Positions 7,614 to 15,347 are shown, counted from the first letter of the stretch. The stretch: DNA of 16,831 bases from CAUTVF01 sp963541805 (GCA_963541805.1 CAUTVF010000017.1:1-16831), one strand, 5' to 3'. Translations and numbers: made by a program. Notes: a model not told the origin generated them from the letters alone.

Positions 7614-9179
7614 ATGAATAATAAGTTTAATAGTAATAAAATTTTGTTTTCAGGTGGAATGATATTAGAAGTTATTCTTATGATTTCTATTATCATGATG
7701 ATGTATCCTATTATAAATCAGCAAACAATTAAACGTAAAACTAAACTACGTGATATGTTAATTGTTAAGGAGATCAGTACAATAAAACAGGTTTTTGAAA
7801 GATTTTTATTAAAGTATGTTGAATCGTTTCCAAAAAATACAACATGTAATATAAGTTTGTCCAACTTAAAATCCGAGTGCCAGAATGGCAAAATAATTCC
7901 TCCAGAAGGTTTTAATAGTGAAAAAGAATTTTTAGAAAAAGTTTACAGTATGGGATTACCTGTTGGCCTTGGAAAAGGTACCAATATGTTAGGTCAAAAA
8001 TATTCTGTAAGAGTTCGTCGTAAATCAATTAAAAAAAGTAATGTTGATGTTGTAGAAGCAATAGTGATTGCAAGCGGGGATGAAGAAGTTGAAGATGTCA
8101 CAATTCGTTCAATTGTTAGGGAGTTGGGTTTTTCAGGTGGATATATAGAAAGCAATGCAATTATAGGTATGAATTGGTTTGATACATCGAATTGGAAGTA
8201 CAGTAAAGAAGATGGAAAAGAGGAAAAATTTGGTGATGGAACTTTAATAAATAAATTAAATCCTGTAAGGGCAGATAAAAGTTTATTAGTCAAATATAAA
8301 ACTACCAGTATTTTGGATAACACAATGCAGACAGATATGTTGCTAAATAATAAAGATATTAAAAGAGTTAATAAAATCGATACAAAATCAGGGCAATATG
8401 TTAATTTAAAAGCAGATAACATAAATATTGAAGTTGGTAATGAGGTAGATTTTCAGATAGATGACAAGATTAAAGTAAATGATGGTATAACTTACGACAA
8501 TGTTTATTTTGATTTAGGGTTTACAGCCCAGAGTGGAAGAGTCATGTTAACTGGACAAAATGATAATTTAAAATTTGCAAGAGATTTGATTGTTCAGGAT
8601 TTATATGTAAAGTCCACATCTAATGGTCCATCTCCAGTGAAAGCAACTGAATTAAAAGTGGCACAAATTGATGTTCCATCTGGATATTTAGATTTTCAAG
8701 TAAATGGGGTGTTAAATGTCAGTAAAATTAATGCAACTAGCACAGGAAAAAATGATAGAAATGAAGACAAATTAAAAATCAATTCTTTGTATGCTTCTAC
8801 AATTGGTACTATTGGTGATAGTAAAAAAGCTTTTGTTAAATATGGTGAGGTTTTTGCAAGGTTTGACCTTTCTAAAAAGGTTGATAGCTCCCCTGTTGCA
8901 TCTCCTTGTAGCACATGTATTTTATATTTAGCAAAAGATGGAAAATCTACCGGTGGTGATTTATCAAAATTTAAAGATTTAGTTGTAAGTGAATTAAATA
9001 GAAAATTGGATGGAGTAAAATTAGGTAAATCAAAAGGTAAAAATGGTCAAAAATATGATGGAGTCATTGTAAGGTATGATACAACTCTTGGAGAGATATT
9101 AACCAATCTAGAATTGGAACAACAAATGGTCCAGAAAGCTATAGAAAAGTATTTCAACCCAAATTGGGGCGGATTTTAA
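7614..9179 (+). CDS. PilV-like prepilin 3
   Basis: Third and longest prepilin, 521 residues, and the closest to PilV. Gly14 followed by GMILE (Glu at +5) and a hydrophobic helix to about residue 33 form the prepilin peptidase site. The N-terminal domain shows MGLPVGLGKGTNMLGQKYSV, then an AIVIASGDEE strand, then ELGFSGGYIES...GMNWF, and DNTMQTDMLLNNKDI near residues 239-253. All are recognisable in the shufflon N-terminal domain of conjugative-pilus tip proteins. The C-terminal region contains SLYASTI, a Cys-Ser-Thr-Cys pair (CSTC, possible disulfide) and a basic Gly-Lys stretch, and ends in NPNWGGF. It starts 35 bases after prepilin 2. Its stop overlaps the stop of the convergent plsC by four bases, so transcripts must overlap at the 3' ends. 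Confidence 0.78.
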   Translation: MNNKFNSNKILFSGGMILEVILMISIIMMMYPIINQQTIKRKTKLRDMLIVKEISTIKQVFERFLLKYVESFPKNTTCNISLSNLKSECQNGKIIPPEGFNSEKEFLEKVYSMGLPVGLGKGTNMLGQKYSVRVRRKSIKKSNVDVVEAIVIASGDEEVEDVTIRSIVRELGFSGGYIESNAIIGMNWFDTSNWKYSKEDGKEEKFGDGTLINKLNPVRADKSLLVKYKTTSILDNTMQTDMLLNNKDIKRVNKIDTKSGQYVNLKADNINIEVGNEVDFQIDDKIKVNDGITYDNVYFDLGFTAQSGRVMLTGQNDNLKFARDLIVQDLYVKSTSNGPSPVKATELKVAQIDVPSGYLDFQVNGVLNVSKINATSTGKNDRNEDKLKINSLYASTIGTIGDSKKAFVKYGEVFARFDLSKKVDSSPVASPCSTCILYLAKDGKSTGGDLSKFKDLVVSELNRKLDGVKLGKSKGKNGQKYDGVIVRYDTTLGEILTNLELEQQMVQKAIEKYFNPNWGGF

Positions 9180-9907
9180 TAATTAATTTGATCTGACAAA
9201 ATATTTTCCAATTTATCTAAGAATTCGTGTTTATTGATCTCGCGAGAAAGATTTAATTTTTTATGAACGGTTACAGTAATCAATCCATCGCTTTTTATCA
9301 ACTGTCCTTTTGCCCAGAATTTTCCAGAATCAAGACTGACAGGTATAAAATCAATATCTTTAAAATATTGGTATAAATACCAGATTCCTGATTTACATTT
9401 TATTTTATCTTCTGGTTTTTTTCTGGAACCTTGCGGAAAAATACCGATTACTTTACTTTTGTTTAATTCTTGTTTTGAGGTGTATATAATATTATTAATC
9501 ATATTTTTATCTCCGCGTTTAATCGGAATACATCCATAAATTTTTAAACAAATATTAAATAGAGGAATTAACATCAATTCTCGTTTTAAAATAAATACTA
9601 TTGGTTGTTTAATTATTGCACATAATCCCCAGGTATCCCACGCAGATTGATGAGCTGATACAATTATAAATGGTTTATTTTTTGGGATGTTATCAATTCC
9701 ATTAACGCGATATTTAATTCCAACAATAACCCGCAACAAATACATAATAACATTTGACCATATCACAGGAATATTTTTAATTTTTTCGTATTTTTTCCAT
9801 GATAATAACAATATGGATATAAAAATAATAATTGACCAGAGGTAAAACAATATCATAAATATTATTGACCTAATAGCTTGCTTTATAATATGCATGTAAT
9901 TTTTCAT
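9176..9907 (-). CDS. plsC: 1-acyl-sn-glycerol-3-phosphate acyltransferase (PlsC family)
   Basis: Inner-membrane acyltransferase that converts lysophosphatidic acid to phosphatidic acid in phospholipid synthesis. It is 243 residues long with a hydrophobic N-terminus (about 11-36). The acyltransferase catalytic HX4D is HQSAWD at 86-91. Motif II surrounds FILKREL (105-111), the glycerol-phosphate-binding motif is FPQGSR (157-162; usually FPEGTR), and the IPV strand is at 188-190. The Glu-to-Gln and Thr-to-Ser changes are conservative. A good AGGGA site lies just before the ATG at 9907. It is the last gene of the ftsE-ftsX-DUF218-plsC operon, starting 8 bases after the preceding stop, an arrangement I associate with Alphaproteobacteria. 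Its family is clear; acyl preference cannot be told. Confidence 0.9.
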   Translation of the reverse strand: MKNYMHIIKQAIRSIIFMILFYLWSIIIFISILLLSWKKYEKIKNIPVIWSNVIMYLLRVIVGIKYRVNGIDNIPKNKPFIIVSAHQSAWDTWGLCAIIKQPIVFILKRELMLIPLFNICLKIYGCIPIKRGDKNMINNIIYTSKQELNKSKVIGIFPQGSRKKPEDKIKCKSGIWYLYQYFKDIDFIPVSLDSGKFWAKGQLIKSDGLITVTVHKKLNLSREINKHEFLDKLENILSDQINY

Positions 9908-9915
9908 TCTGATCC

Positions 9916-10530
9916 CTATGTAAAAAGTGATATTATTTCGATAAATAAATGTGAAAGAATGTATTTGTTATATTCAAAAAATATCAAAGAAAATATGCGA
10001 ATATTATAAATACTTTCTGTATCAAAATTAATTGGAAATACAGGATGTATAGTAATTTTTAATTCTGGATTATATTTTTTTATCAAATATTTGGCACGTG
10101 GAACATGGTAATGTGACGTGACTAAATATATTGAACGAATATTATTTTTGTTTGTCCAGTATTTTACTTGCTCGGCATTTTCTATTGTTGTCTTTGCAAC
10201 AGTATCATAATGAATTTTGTGATAGTCAATTTTTTTAAATTTAGATAAAATGCTTTTATAATTTTTAATTGATAGTTCTGTAAATAATCCAGATATAAAC
10301 AATAATTTTGCTTTATTATTTTGTAACATATAGAGCCCCTCTGGAATTCTTGCACTGCCCCCTGTTAAAACAACAATTGCATCAATCTTGTTTTCTGTTT
10401 TGTGAACCATCTTTGATTTGGGTAAATTATTAATAAACCATATAAAACCACACAAATAGATCACAGGTAAAATTACAAAGTATAGCTTAATAAAAATTAA
10501 TATATGTTTGCGTTTTTTGTTTTTTGGCAT
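9916..10530 (-). CDS. DUF218 (YdcF/ElyC/SanA-like) membrane-anchored protein
   Basis: 204-residue protein with one N-terminal membrane segment (about 9-34) after a strongly basic start, followed by a DUF218 domain (about 48-180). Family hallmarks are DAIVVLTGGSARIPEGL (50-66), LLFISG (76-81), a TTIENAEQ segment (114-121) and LVTSHYHVPRA (136-146). Relatives such as SanA and ElyC in E. coli affect envelope integrity and peptidoglycan precursor metabolism, but no biochemical reaction is established for this group. It sits two bases after ftsX and eight before plsC, so it belongs to the divisome/envelope operon. The orientation of the domain (periplasmic or cytoplasmic) is not settled by sequence, though the basic N-terminus favours an outside C-terminus. 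Confidence 0.85.
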   Translation of the reverse strand: MPKNKKRKHILIFIKLYFVILPVIYLCGFIWFINNLPKSKMVHKTENKIDAIVVLTGGSARIPEGLYMLQNNKAKLLFISGLFTELSIKNYKSILSKFKKIDYHKIHYDTVAKTTIENAEQVKYWTNKNNIRSIYLVTSHYHVPRAKYLIKKYNPELKITIHPVFPINFDTESIYNIRIFSLIFFEYNKYILSHLFIEIISLFT

Positions 10531-10532
10531 TG

Positions 10533-11486
10533 TTATTTAACTTTACCAATTATTTGTAAAATAGTATTTTTGGCAGTGGATTTTGCAATGATTGCAGAGA
10601 TAAAGGGTATAGATACAATTGTTATCCAATCAATTACAGAAAATTGAATATAGTCAAAAAGTGTACCTGTTAAATCTTGAATGATGACAGATATAACACC
10701 AAATATTATCAAAAATAAAATAAAACCAATTATGGAACCGATAAAAGTTAATTTAAAAACTGATCTCGCAAATTGATTTGCAATAAATTCGTCAAATGCT
10801 CCAATTAAATGAAAAACTTCAATTGAATGCTTTTGTGCTTTAAATGAAGCATTTGTCGTATATATCACAGTTACAGAAGTTGTAATAATTATTGCAATCA
10901 AGATAAAATATGCCAAAAACTGAACAGAATTTTTAATTTTTTTTATATCTCGTAGCCATTTATCGTGGTTTTCGATTGTAAGTGGTCCAAATTTTTCTTT
11001 TAGCGAAGCTTCAATATTTATTGTACTCGTGTATTTATCTTTTGTTATGTTCTTTAATTGGACATCTATTAAATTTGGAACTGGTATATTAAAATCTATA
11101 ACTGATGATCCTAGCCAAGGTTTTAACATACTATCAATATCACTATCCTTAACCAACTGAATTTTTGAAAAGATGTTGCTATCTTTTAAATCATAAATAA
11201 TACTTTGAGTTTTATCTTTTAGTTCTTGTTTGGTTAAAACATTGTTGCTCTTATTAAATGGTAATACTTGAATTGTTGCTTGACCGCTTAAATCTTGATT
11301 CCATGCGTTAAATAAATTATTTACGCCAATCACACACACAGCAGACAGAGAAGCAATGAAAACCATTAATGCAGTAATAAGTGACAATAAGTTTGAATCA
11401 GAATCGACAATAAAATCAAAGTTATATCTGTTGCTATTTCCGGAAAAAATCGATTTTTTATGTATTTTTTTTGTAATATATTTCAT
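10533..11486 (-). CDS. ftsX: Cell division protein FtsX
   Basis: Permease-like partner of the ATPase FtsE in the divisome, coupling ATP hydrolysis to periplasmic peptidoglycan hydrolase activation. The 317-residue protein has the four-helix FtsX plan: TM1 about 33-55, a large periplasmic loop of roughly 130 residues, then TM2 (190-210), TM3 (245-269) and TM4 (286-303). The cytoplasmic NASFKAQKHSIEVFHLIGA (212-230) matches the family's conserved stretch after TM2 (typically ...RHEIEVLHLIGA). It starts 12 bases after the ftsE stop and ends two bases before the DUF218 gene. Sequence outside the conserved segments is quite diverged and rich in Lys, Ile and Asn, as expected in this AT-rich genome. 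Confidence 0.92.
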   Translation of the reverse strand: MKYITKKIHKKSIFSGNSNRYNFDFIVDSDSNLLSLITALMVFIASLSAVCVIGVNNLFNAWNQDLSGQATIQVLPFNKSNNVLTKQELKDKTQSIIYDLKDSNIFSKIQLVKDSDIDSMLKPWLGSSVIDFNIPVPNLIDVQLKNITKDKYTSTINIEASLKEKFGPLTIENHDKWLRDIKKIKNSVQFLAYFILIAIIITTSVTVIYTTNASFKAQKHSIEVFHLIGAFDEFIANQFARSVFKLTFIGSIIGFILFLIIFGVISVIIQDLTGTLFDYIQFSVIDWITIVSIPFISAIIAKSTAKNTILQIIGKVK

Positions 11487-11498
11487 AATTTTTAAGTT

Positions 11499-12185
11499 TT
11501 ATTGTATCGATAATTTTCTGTTCTTTATTTCAATAACTGGATAATTGAATTTTTCAATTAATGTTTTCGAATGTGTTGCAATTACAACAGCAGTTCCCAT
11601 TCTGTTTAACTCAACAAACAGATAAAGTAATTTTATTGCCATATCATCATCAACATTTCCTGTTGGTTCATCTGCAATAATTAAATCCGGTTTTGTAATG
11701 ACAGCGCGTGCAATTGCAACACGTTGCTTCTGTCCACCTGATAATACAGAAGGAGTTTCATAAATATATTTTCCAAGGCCAATCCATTGAAGTAAATCAG
11801 GCACATATTTATCAATATATTTTTGACTTTTTCCAGCAATAATTAGTGGTAGAACAACATTATCAAATACCGTCAAATTATCTAATAATCTATAATTTTG
11901 AAAAATTACCCCCATTTTACGTTTCATCATAGCCATTTGATCGCGATTCATGTCATGAATATTATTTCCAAATATAGATAATGATCCACTTGCTGGCATG
12001 TTTGCCATATACATTAACGATAATAGAGTTGTTTTTCCAACACCAGATGCACCTGTTAAAAAATGAAATGAACCAGGCAAGATATCTAAATTAATATCAG
12101 AAAAGATTGCCGGATTTTGTTCATACCTTGCACTAACCCCACGCATACTAATAATCGTACTATTTACTTCTTTATTTGCTATCAA
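11499..12185 (-). CDS. ftsE: Cell division ATP-binding protein FtsE
   Basis: ABC ATPase of the FtsEX divisome complex. Walker A GASGVGKT (45-52), Q-loop Q96, signature LSGGQ (148-152), Walker B DLIIADE (167-173) and the switch His205 are all present. GSFHFLTG before the Walker A is characteristic of FtsE (E. coli GEMAFLTG). The start is uncertain. The frame opens with TTG at 12185; the first ATG is at 12146 (residue 14), but starting there would cut into the first beta strand (IISMRGVSARY), which aligns with the FtsE N-terminus. I therefore keep the TTG start, 228 residues, although its ribosome site (AAAGAA) is poor. It is the first gene of ftsE-ftsX-DUF218-plsC and divergent from the zinc-ribbon gene. 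Confidence 0.93.
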   Translation of the reverse strand: MIANKEVNSTIISMRGVSARYEQNPAIFSDINLDILPGSFHFLTGASGVGKTTLLSLMYMANMPASGSLSIFGNNIHDMNRDQMAMMKRKMGVIFQNYRLLDNLTVFDNVVLPLIIAGKSQKYIDKYVPDLLQWIGLGKYIYETPSVLSGGQKQRVAIARAVITKPDLIIADEPTGNVDDDMAIKLLYLFVELNRMGTAVVIATHSKTLIEKFNYPVIEIKNRKLSIQ

Positions 12186-12227
12186 TTTAAAAAATTCTTT
12201 AAAATTAAAATAAATTTCTAACCTATG

Positions 12228-12256
12228 ATTATAGTCAATATTATTTTAATTTGCAA
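12228..12256 (-). promoter_or_regulatory. ftsE operon promoter
   Basis: On the minus strand TTGCAA (12256-12251), 17-base spacer, then a perfect TATAAT (12233-12228). Transcription should begin near 12221, about 36 bases before the TTG start of ftsE. The -35 hexamer is its own reverse complement and also serves the opposite promoter. Confidence 0.65.
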
Positions 12257-12280
12257 AAATATTTTAATTTGTGTTATCAT
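12251..12280 (+). promoter_or_regulatory. Promoter of the zinc-ribbon gene and rluD
   Basis: TTGCAA at 12251-12256, 18-base spacer, TATCAT at 12275-12280, giving a start near 12287 and a leader of about 30 bases with AAGGA before the ATG at 12319. It uses the same six bases as the -35 of the ftsE promoter on the other strand. Confidence 0.55.
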
Positions 12281-12318
12281 GGAAGGCATATATTTATATG
12301 AATTATTAAGGAATATAT

Positions 12319-12966
12319 ATGAAAATTCAATGTCCAAAATGCGGAGCAATTTTTCAGTTTGATTCAAATAGATTATTGTCAAATGAGAATAGATTTAGAT
12401 GCTATAAATGTGAGCATATGTGGATTGTAGATATGTCGAAGTATAATGGATTGGATTCTGAAAATAAAACATCAAGAAACATAGATAATAGGATCAACAA
12501 AAAAAACAGAATCAAAATTAATAGTAATCGTGATTATATGTTATTTTTAATAGTATCAGCAGTTTTATTGTTTGTTATAGTATCATTTTTATTAGTTTCT
12601 AATCGTGCCATGATTGTAAAAGGGTTAAAGAGCATCTCTCTCCCGTCAATGAGTTCAAGAAATATTAAAAAGACAGAGTTAGAAATTGAAGTAGACATCC
12701 CGATTCCAACAGTTAGACGGGGAGATAAAGATTTTTTAATTATAAAAGGTCGTGTAATCAACAGAACTTTTCAATCCCAAACTATTCCACCAATTCTAAT
12801 TGAATTAAAAAATAAAGAAAAAAATGTGTTGTGGCATATTGTTAAGAAATTAAATAAAAAATATATTTCCCCTAATTCATCAGAAAATTTTACTTTCATT
12901 GTTGAAAAATATTTACGAACAGTTACGAATGCAAATGTGAATTTTGATATACAAAAGAATAAATAA
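12319..12966 (+). CDS. Zinc-ribbon (MJ0042-type) single-pass membrane protein
   Basis: 215-residue protein with an N-terminal MJ0042-type zinc ribbon: CPKC (5-8) and CYKC (28-31) bind one zinc. A basic, Asn-rich linker is followed by one membrane helix (about 73-95) and a C-terminal domain (about 119-212) likely outside the cytoplasm. This part has the beta-strand pattern LIIKGRVINRTFQSQTIPP...IELKNKEKNVLW, like the FxLYD/DUF3426-type domains often attached to such ribbons. Alphaproteobacteria commonly carry a gene like this divergent from ftsE, which fits here. The molecular role is not known; signalling or assembly linked to the envelope is only a guess. A good AAGGA ribosome site supports the start, and rluD follows after three bases. 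Confidence 0.85.
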   Translation: MKIQCPKCGAIFQFDSNRLLSNENRFRCYKCEHMWIVDMSKYNGLDSENKTSRNIDNRINKKNRIKINSNRDYMLFLIVSAVLLFVIVSFLLVSNRAMIVKGLKSISLPSMSSRNIKKTELEIEVDIPIPTVRRGDKDFLIIKGRVINRTFQSQTIPPILIELKNKEKNVLWHIVKKLNKKYISPNSSENFTFIVEKYLRTVTNANVNFDIQKNK

Positions 12967-12969
12967 TTT

Positions 12970-13983
12970 ATGAAATATGAATTTAAGTTTTGTGATATCT
13001 CTGATAAAAAAATTAGATTAGATAAATATTTGTCATCAAAGATCAATGACATATCCAGGGGACAAATTCAGTATTTGATAAAAAATAATCATGTATATAT
13101 TAACAATTCAATTGTTAATGATTGTAATTATAAATTGGTAAGTGAATTAAATATTACTGTTGATTATGACAAATCGGATTTTGCACAAATCTCACTTGCT
13201 CCTTATGATATCCCACTTCATATTCTGTATGAAGACGATGATGTTATCGTAATAAATAAACCATCCGGTCTTGTTGTTCACCCTTCTCCTGGAAGTTTGG
13301 ATAAAACACTTGTAAACGCATTGATGTTTTATACTAATGGAAATTTAGCCCATGGTTTAAACAATACTGCTATTGATAGTTTCAGACCGGGGATTGTTCA
13401 CAGAATTGATAAAGATACAAGCGGGGTTTTGGTTGTAGCCAAAACAACATCAGCTTTAATAAATTTACAAAAGCAATTTGAAGATCACAGTATTCATCGT
13501 ATTTATTATGCTTTATGTTTTGGAAAACCAAAGGTGTTATCTGATAGAATTGAAACTATGATTGCATATAATCCAAAAACGCAAAAACAAATTGTTCATA
13601 GGATTTATAAAGGTAAAAAAACTAGGACTGCAATTACAAATTATGAAACTGTAAATATTTTTAATATAAATAATAAATATATCAGCTTGATTCGGTTAAA
13701 ATTAGAAACAGGTAGAACCCATCAAATACGCGTACATATGAATCATATTGGAAATCCAGTGATAGGGGATAAGATATACGGAGATTTTCAAAAAAGTATT
13801 AAAGGTTATGATATCAAAACACAAAGAATATTGAATAGTATTGAAAGACATCTATTACATGCATCAGAATTGGGATTTATTCATCCAAGAACAAAAAATT
13901 ATTTAATTTTCAAATCAGATCTACCAAGTGATATGGAAGGTTTAATCAATTTTTGTAAAAATAATAGTCGTCTTGATATTTAG
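12970..13983 (+). CDS. rluD: RluA-family pseudouridine synthase, RluD type (23S rRNA)
   Basis: Isomerises uridine to pseudouridine in large-subunit rRNA; RluD modifies the helix 69 loop (positions 1911, 1915, 1917 in E. coli). The 337-residue protein has an N-terminal S4 RNA-binding domain (about 13-60: RLDKYLSSKINDISRGQIQYLI) and a catalytic domain with VINKPSGLVVHPSPGS (94-109) and GIVHRIDKDTSGVLVVAK (141-158), where Asp147 is the catalytic aspartate. ETGRTHQIRVHMNHIGNPVIGD is the third family motif. The HPSPGS..TLVNAL stretch and the S4 domain favour RluD over RluA, though RluC is not fully excluded. It starts three bases after the zinc-ribbon gene and converges on the gmk-like gene with a 7-base gap. 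Confidence 0.88.
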   Translation: MKYEFKFCDISDKKIRLDKYLSSKINDISRGQIQYLIKNNHVYINNSIVNDCNYKLVSELNITVDYDKSDFAQISLAPYDIPLHILYEDDDVIVINKPSGLVVHPSPGSLDKTLVNALMFYTNGNLAHGLNNTAIDSFRPGIVHRIDKDTSGVLVVAKTTSALINLQKQFEDHSIHRIYYALCFGKPKVLSDRIETMIAYNPKTQKQIVHRIYKGKKTRTAITNYETVNIFNINNKYISLIRLKLETGRTHQIRVHMNHIGNPVIGDKIYGDFQKSIKGYDIKTQRILNSIERHLLHASELGFIHPRTKNYLIFKSDLPSDMEGLINFCKNNSRLDI

Positions 13984-13990
13984 TTTTATA

Positions 13991-14665
13991 CTATAAATCT
14001 AATTCTGCCTTTAACAATCGATGTATAGAGTTTGCTGTAATTCTTGATTTTTTATTTACAATTTGTATGTCATAGTGTACTGACGTTTTAATATCACTTT
14101 CTACACTTTTAATCCTACGTTTGATTTCTTCTTTGCTTTCACTCCCACGCATTAGAATCCTGCTTTTTATATCTTCTATAGAATTTGGTAACAGATAGAT
14201 TGAAATAATTTTACAATATGTAATTTTTTTATCATTTATGTATTTTTGCAAATTTAACAAAAAATTATATGTTGGAATCACAATGGAATTTCGTCTTAAT
14301 GTTAAATTATACTTTATATCAGATAGTGCAAATCCATAATATTGCTGATTATTTGGATTAATTATATATTCTAACATTTGATTATTATTGATTTTCTTTG
14401 TAAATTTTTCTTTCGATATGAAATGATAGTTATATGAATCTTCACTATTTCGAATACTGCGCGTGGTATAAGATTTAATAAAATTAATTTTTATATTATC
14501 TTGTCTTAATTTCTTGATTAAAATATTGCAAACTGTATTTTTTCCAATGGCAGGAGGCCCGGAAATAACAACAAAAAAGCATTTCCTATTTACTAATTTA
14601 TTATACAACCCAATACATAGCGAACAAAATTGCGATAAAGCTATAAATAAAATACTGTTTTGCAT
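13991..14665 (-). CDS. Degenerate guanylate-kinase-like P-loop protein 1
   Basis: 224-residue protein of the guanylate kinase fold. The P-loop is SGPPAIGKNT (35-44) instead of SGPSGAGKST, so the Ser/Thr that ligates magnesium after the Lys is Asn43. The GMP-site region YTTRSIRNSEDSYNYHF (66-82) and LEY with Glu99 are recognisable, as is YYGF (109-112; usually YYGT), and the lid RGSESKEEIKRR (173-184) keeps its arginines. The DxQG strand that contacts guanine in true Gmk is absent (IVIPTYNFLL). About 35 residues precede the P-loop where Gmk usually has fewer than ten, and this part is hydrophobic (ILFIALSQFCSLCIGL), possibly membrane-associated. It follows its paralogue by 22 bases without a clear ribosome site. 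It may have lost or changed GMP kinase activity. Confidence 0.72.
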   Translation of the reverse strand: MQNSILFIALSQFCSLCIGLYNKLVNRKCFFVVISGPPAIGKNTVCNILIKKLRQDNIKINFIKSYTTRSIRNSEDSYNYHFISKEKFTKKINNNQMLEYIINPNNQQYYGFALSDIKYNLTLRRNSIVIPTYNFLLNLQKYINDKKITYCKIISIYLLPNSIEDIKSRILMRGSESKEEIKRRIKSVESDIKTSVHYDIQIVNKKSRITANSIHRLLKAELDL

Positions 14666-14687
14666 AATTGCAATTATAAATTTTTTG

Positions 14688-15338
14688 TTATTTTAAATTT
14701 TGGTAAATAATTCTATTTATTTGTTTGATAGTTTTATTCAAATTATCATTTATAATTTGGTAATCAAAGGTTTTTGCAAATTTGATCTCATCCTTTGCTT
14801 TGCTTAATCTTACTTTGATATCATCTTGACTTTCGCTGTTTCTGTTTTGTATGCGTTTTTTTAGTTCTACAATAGATGGCGGAGATATAAAAATAGAAAC
14901 ATTTTTAATTCCCATTTTTTTTAAATTATCTTTTATTATTTTTACACTGGATGCGTGTGCGTTAATCGTTATAACATCATGACACTTAACTGCTTTATTA
15001 ATATCTATTTTTGCAAATCCATATAAAACATCATCTGAATAATTACTTTTCATATGAAAAATAAAATCCTCTTTTTTTACCATTTCCTTAAATCTTGAAA
15101 GTGATACAAAATTATATGACAAATTATCGTTACTATCGCGGCGTGCCCTGGTTGTTGTGGATTTAAGGCGGGTCCAATTTTTGTTCATTTTCAGTAATTT
15201 ACTCTCAATAGTTGTCTTACCAACCCCGGATGGACCTGATAAGAATACAACCAATACTCTGTCGGTTTTATAACCAACAGAGCAACATTTTCTGACAATA
15301 TTTGTTATTTTTTGTACTAAATTTGAAAAAATCTCCAT
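14688..15338 (-). CDS. Guanylate-kinase-like protein 2
   Basis: 216-residue paralogue of the preceding entry and closer to guanylate kinase. The P-loop SGPSGVGKTT (34-43) is intact, STTTRARRDSN (60-70) and YNFVS (75-79) match the GMP-site strand, and the lid plus C-terminus (ISPPSIVELKKRIQNRNSESQDDIKVRL...FDYQIINDNL) follow Gmk closely. However, three residues that recognise GMP are changed: the Glu of FLEW is Phe94 (FIFH), the Asp of LDIDxQG is Asn126 (ITINAHA), and YYGT is LYGF (105-108). A 27-residue N-terminal extension precedes the core. With an intact ATP site but an altered acceptor site, it could still be the cell's Gmk or could phosphorylate another nucleotide. No symbol is given for that reason. 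Confidence 0.75.
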   Translation of the reverse strand: MEIFSNLVQKITNIVRKCCSVGYKTDRVLVVFLSGPSGVGKTTIESKLLKMNKNWTRLKSTTTRARRDSNDNLSYNFVSLSRFKEMVKKEDFIFHMKSNYSDDVLYGFAKIDINKAVKCHDVITINAHASSVKIIKDNLKKMGIKNVSIFISPPSIVELKKRIQNRNSESQDDIKVRLSKAKDEIKFAKTFDYQIINDNLNKTIKQINRIIYQNLK

Positions 15339-15347
15339 AGTTTATGG

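Noticed and set aside
4780..9179. Active shufflon with inverting segments
   Set aside because: No inverted repeats of the sfx type and no Rci-like tyrosine recombinase were seen; the three genes are complete and in the same direction.
9150..9180. CCCAAATTGGG near the end of prepilin 3 as a terminator
   Set aside because: The stem is four pairs at most with a poor T-tract, and the bases are accounted for by the conserved-looking NPNWGGF tail.
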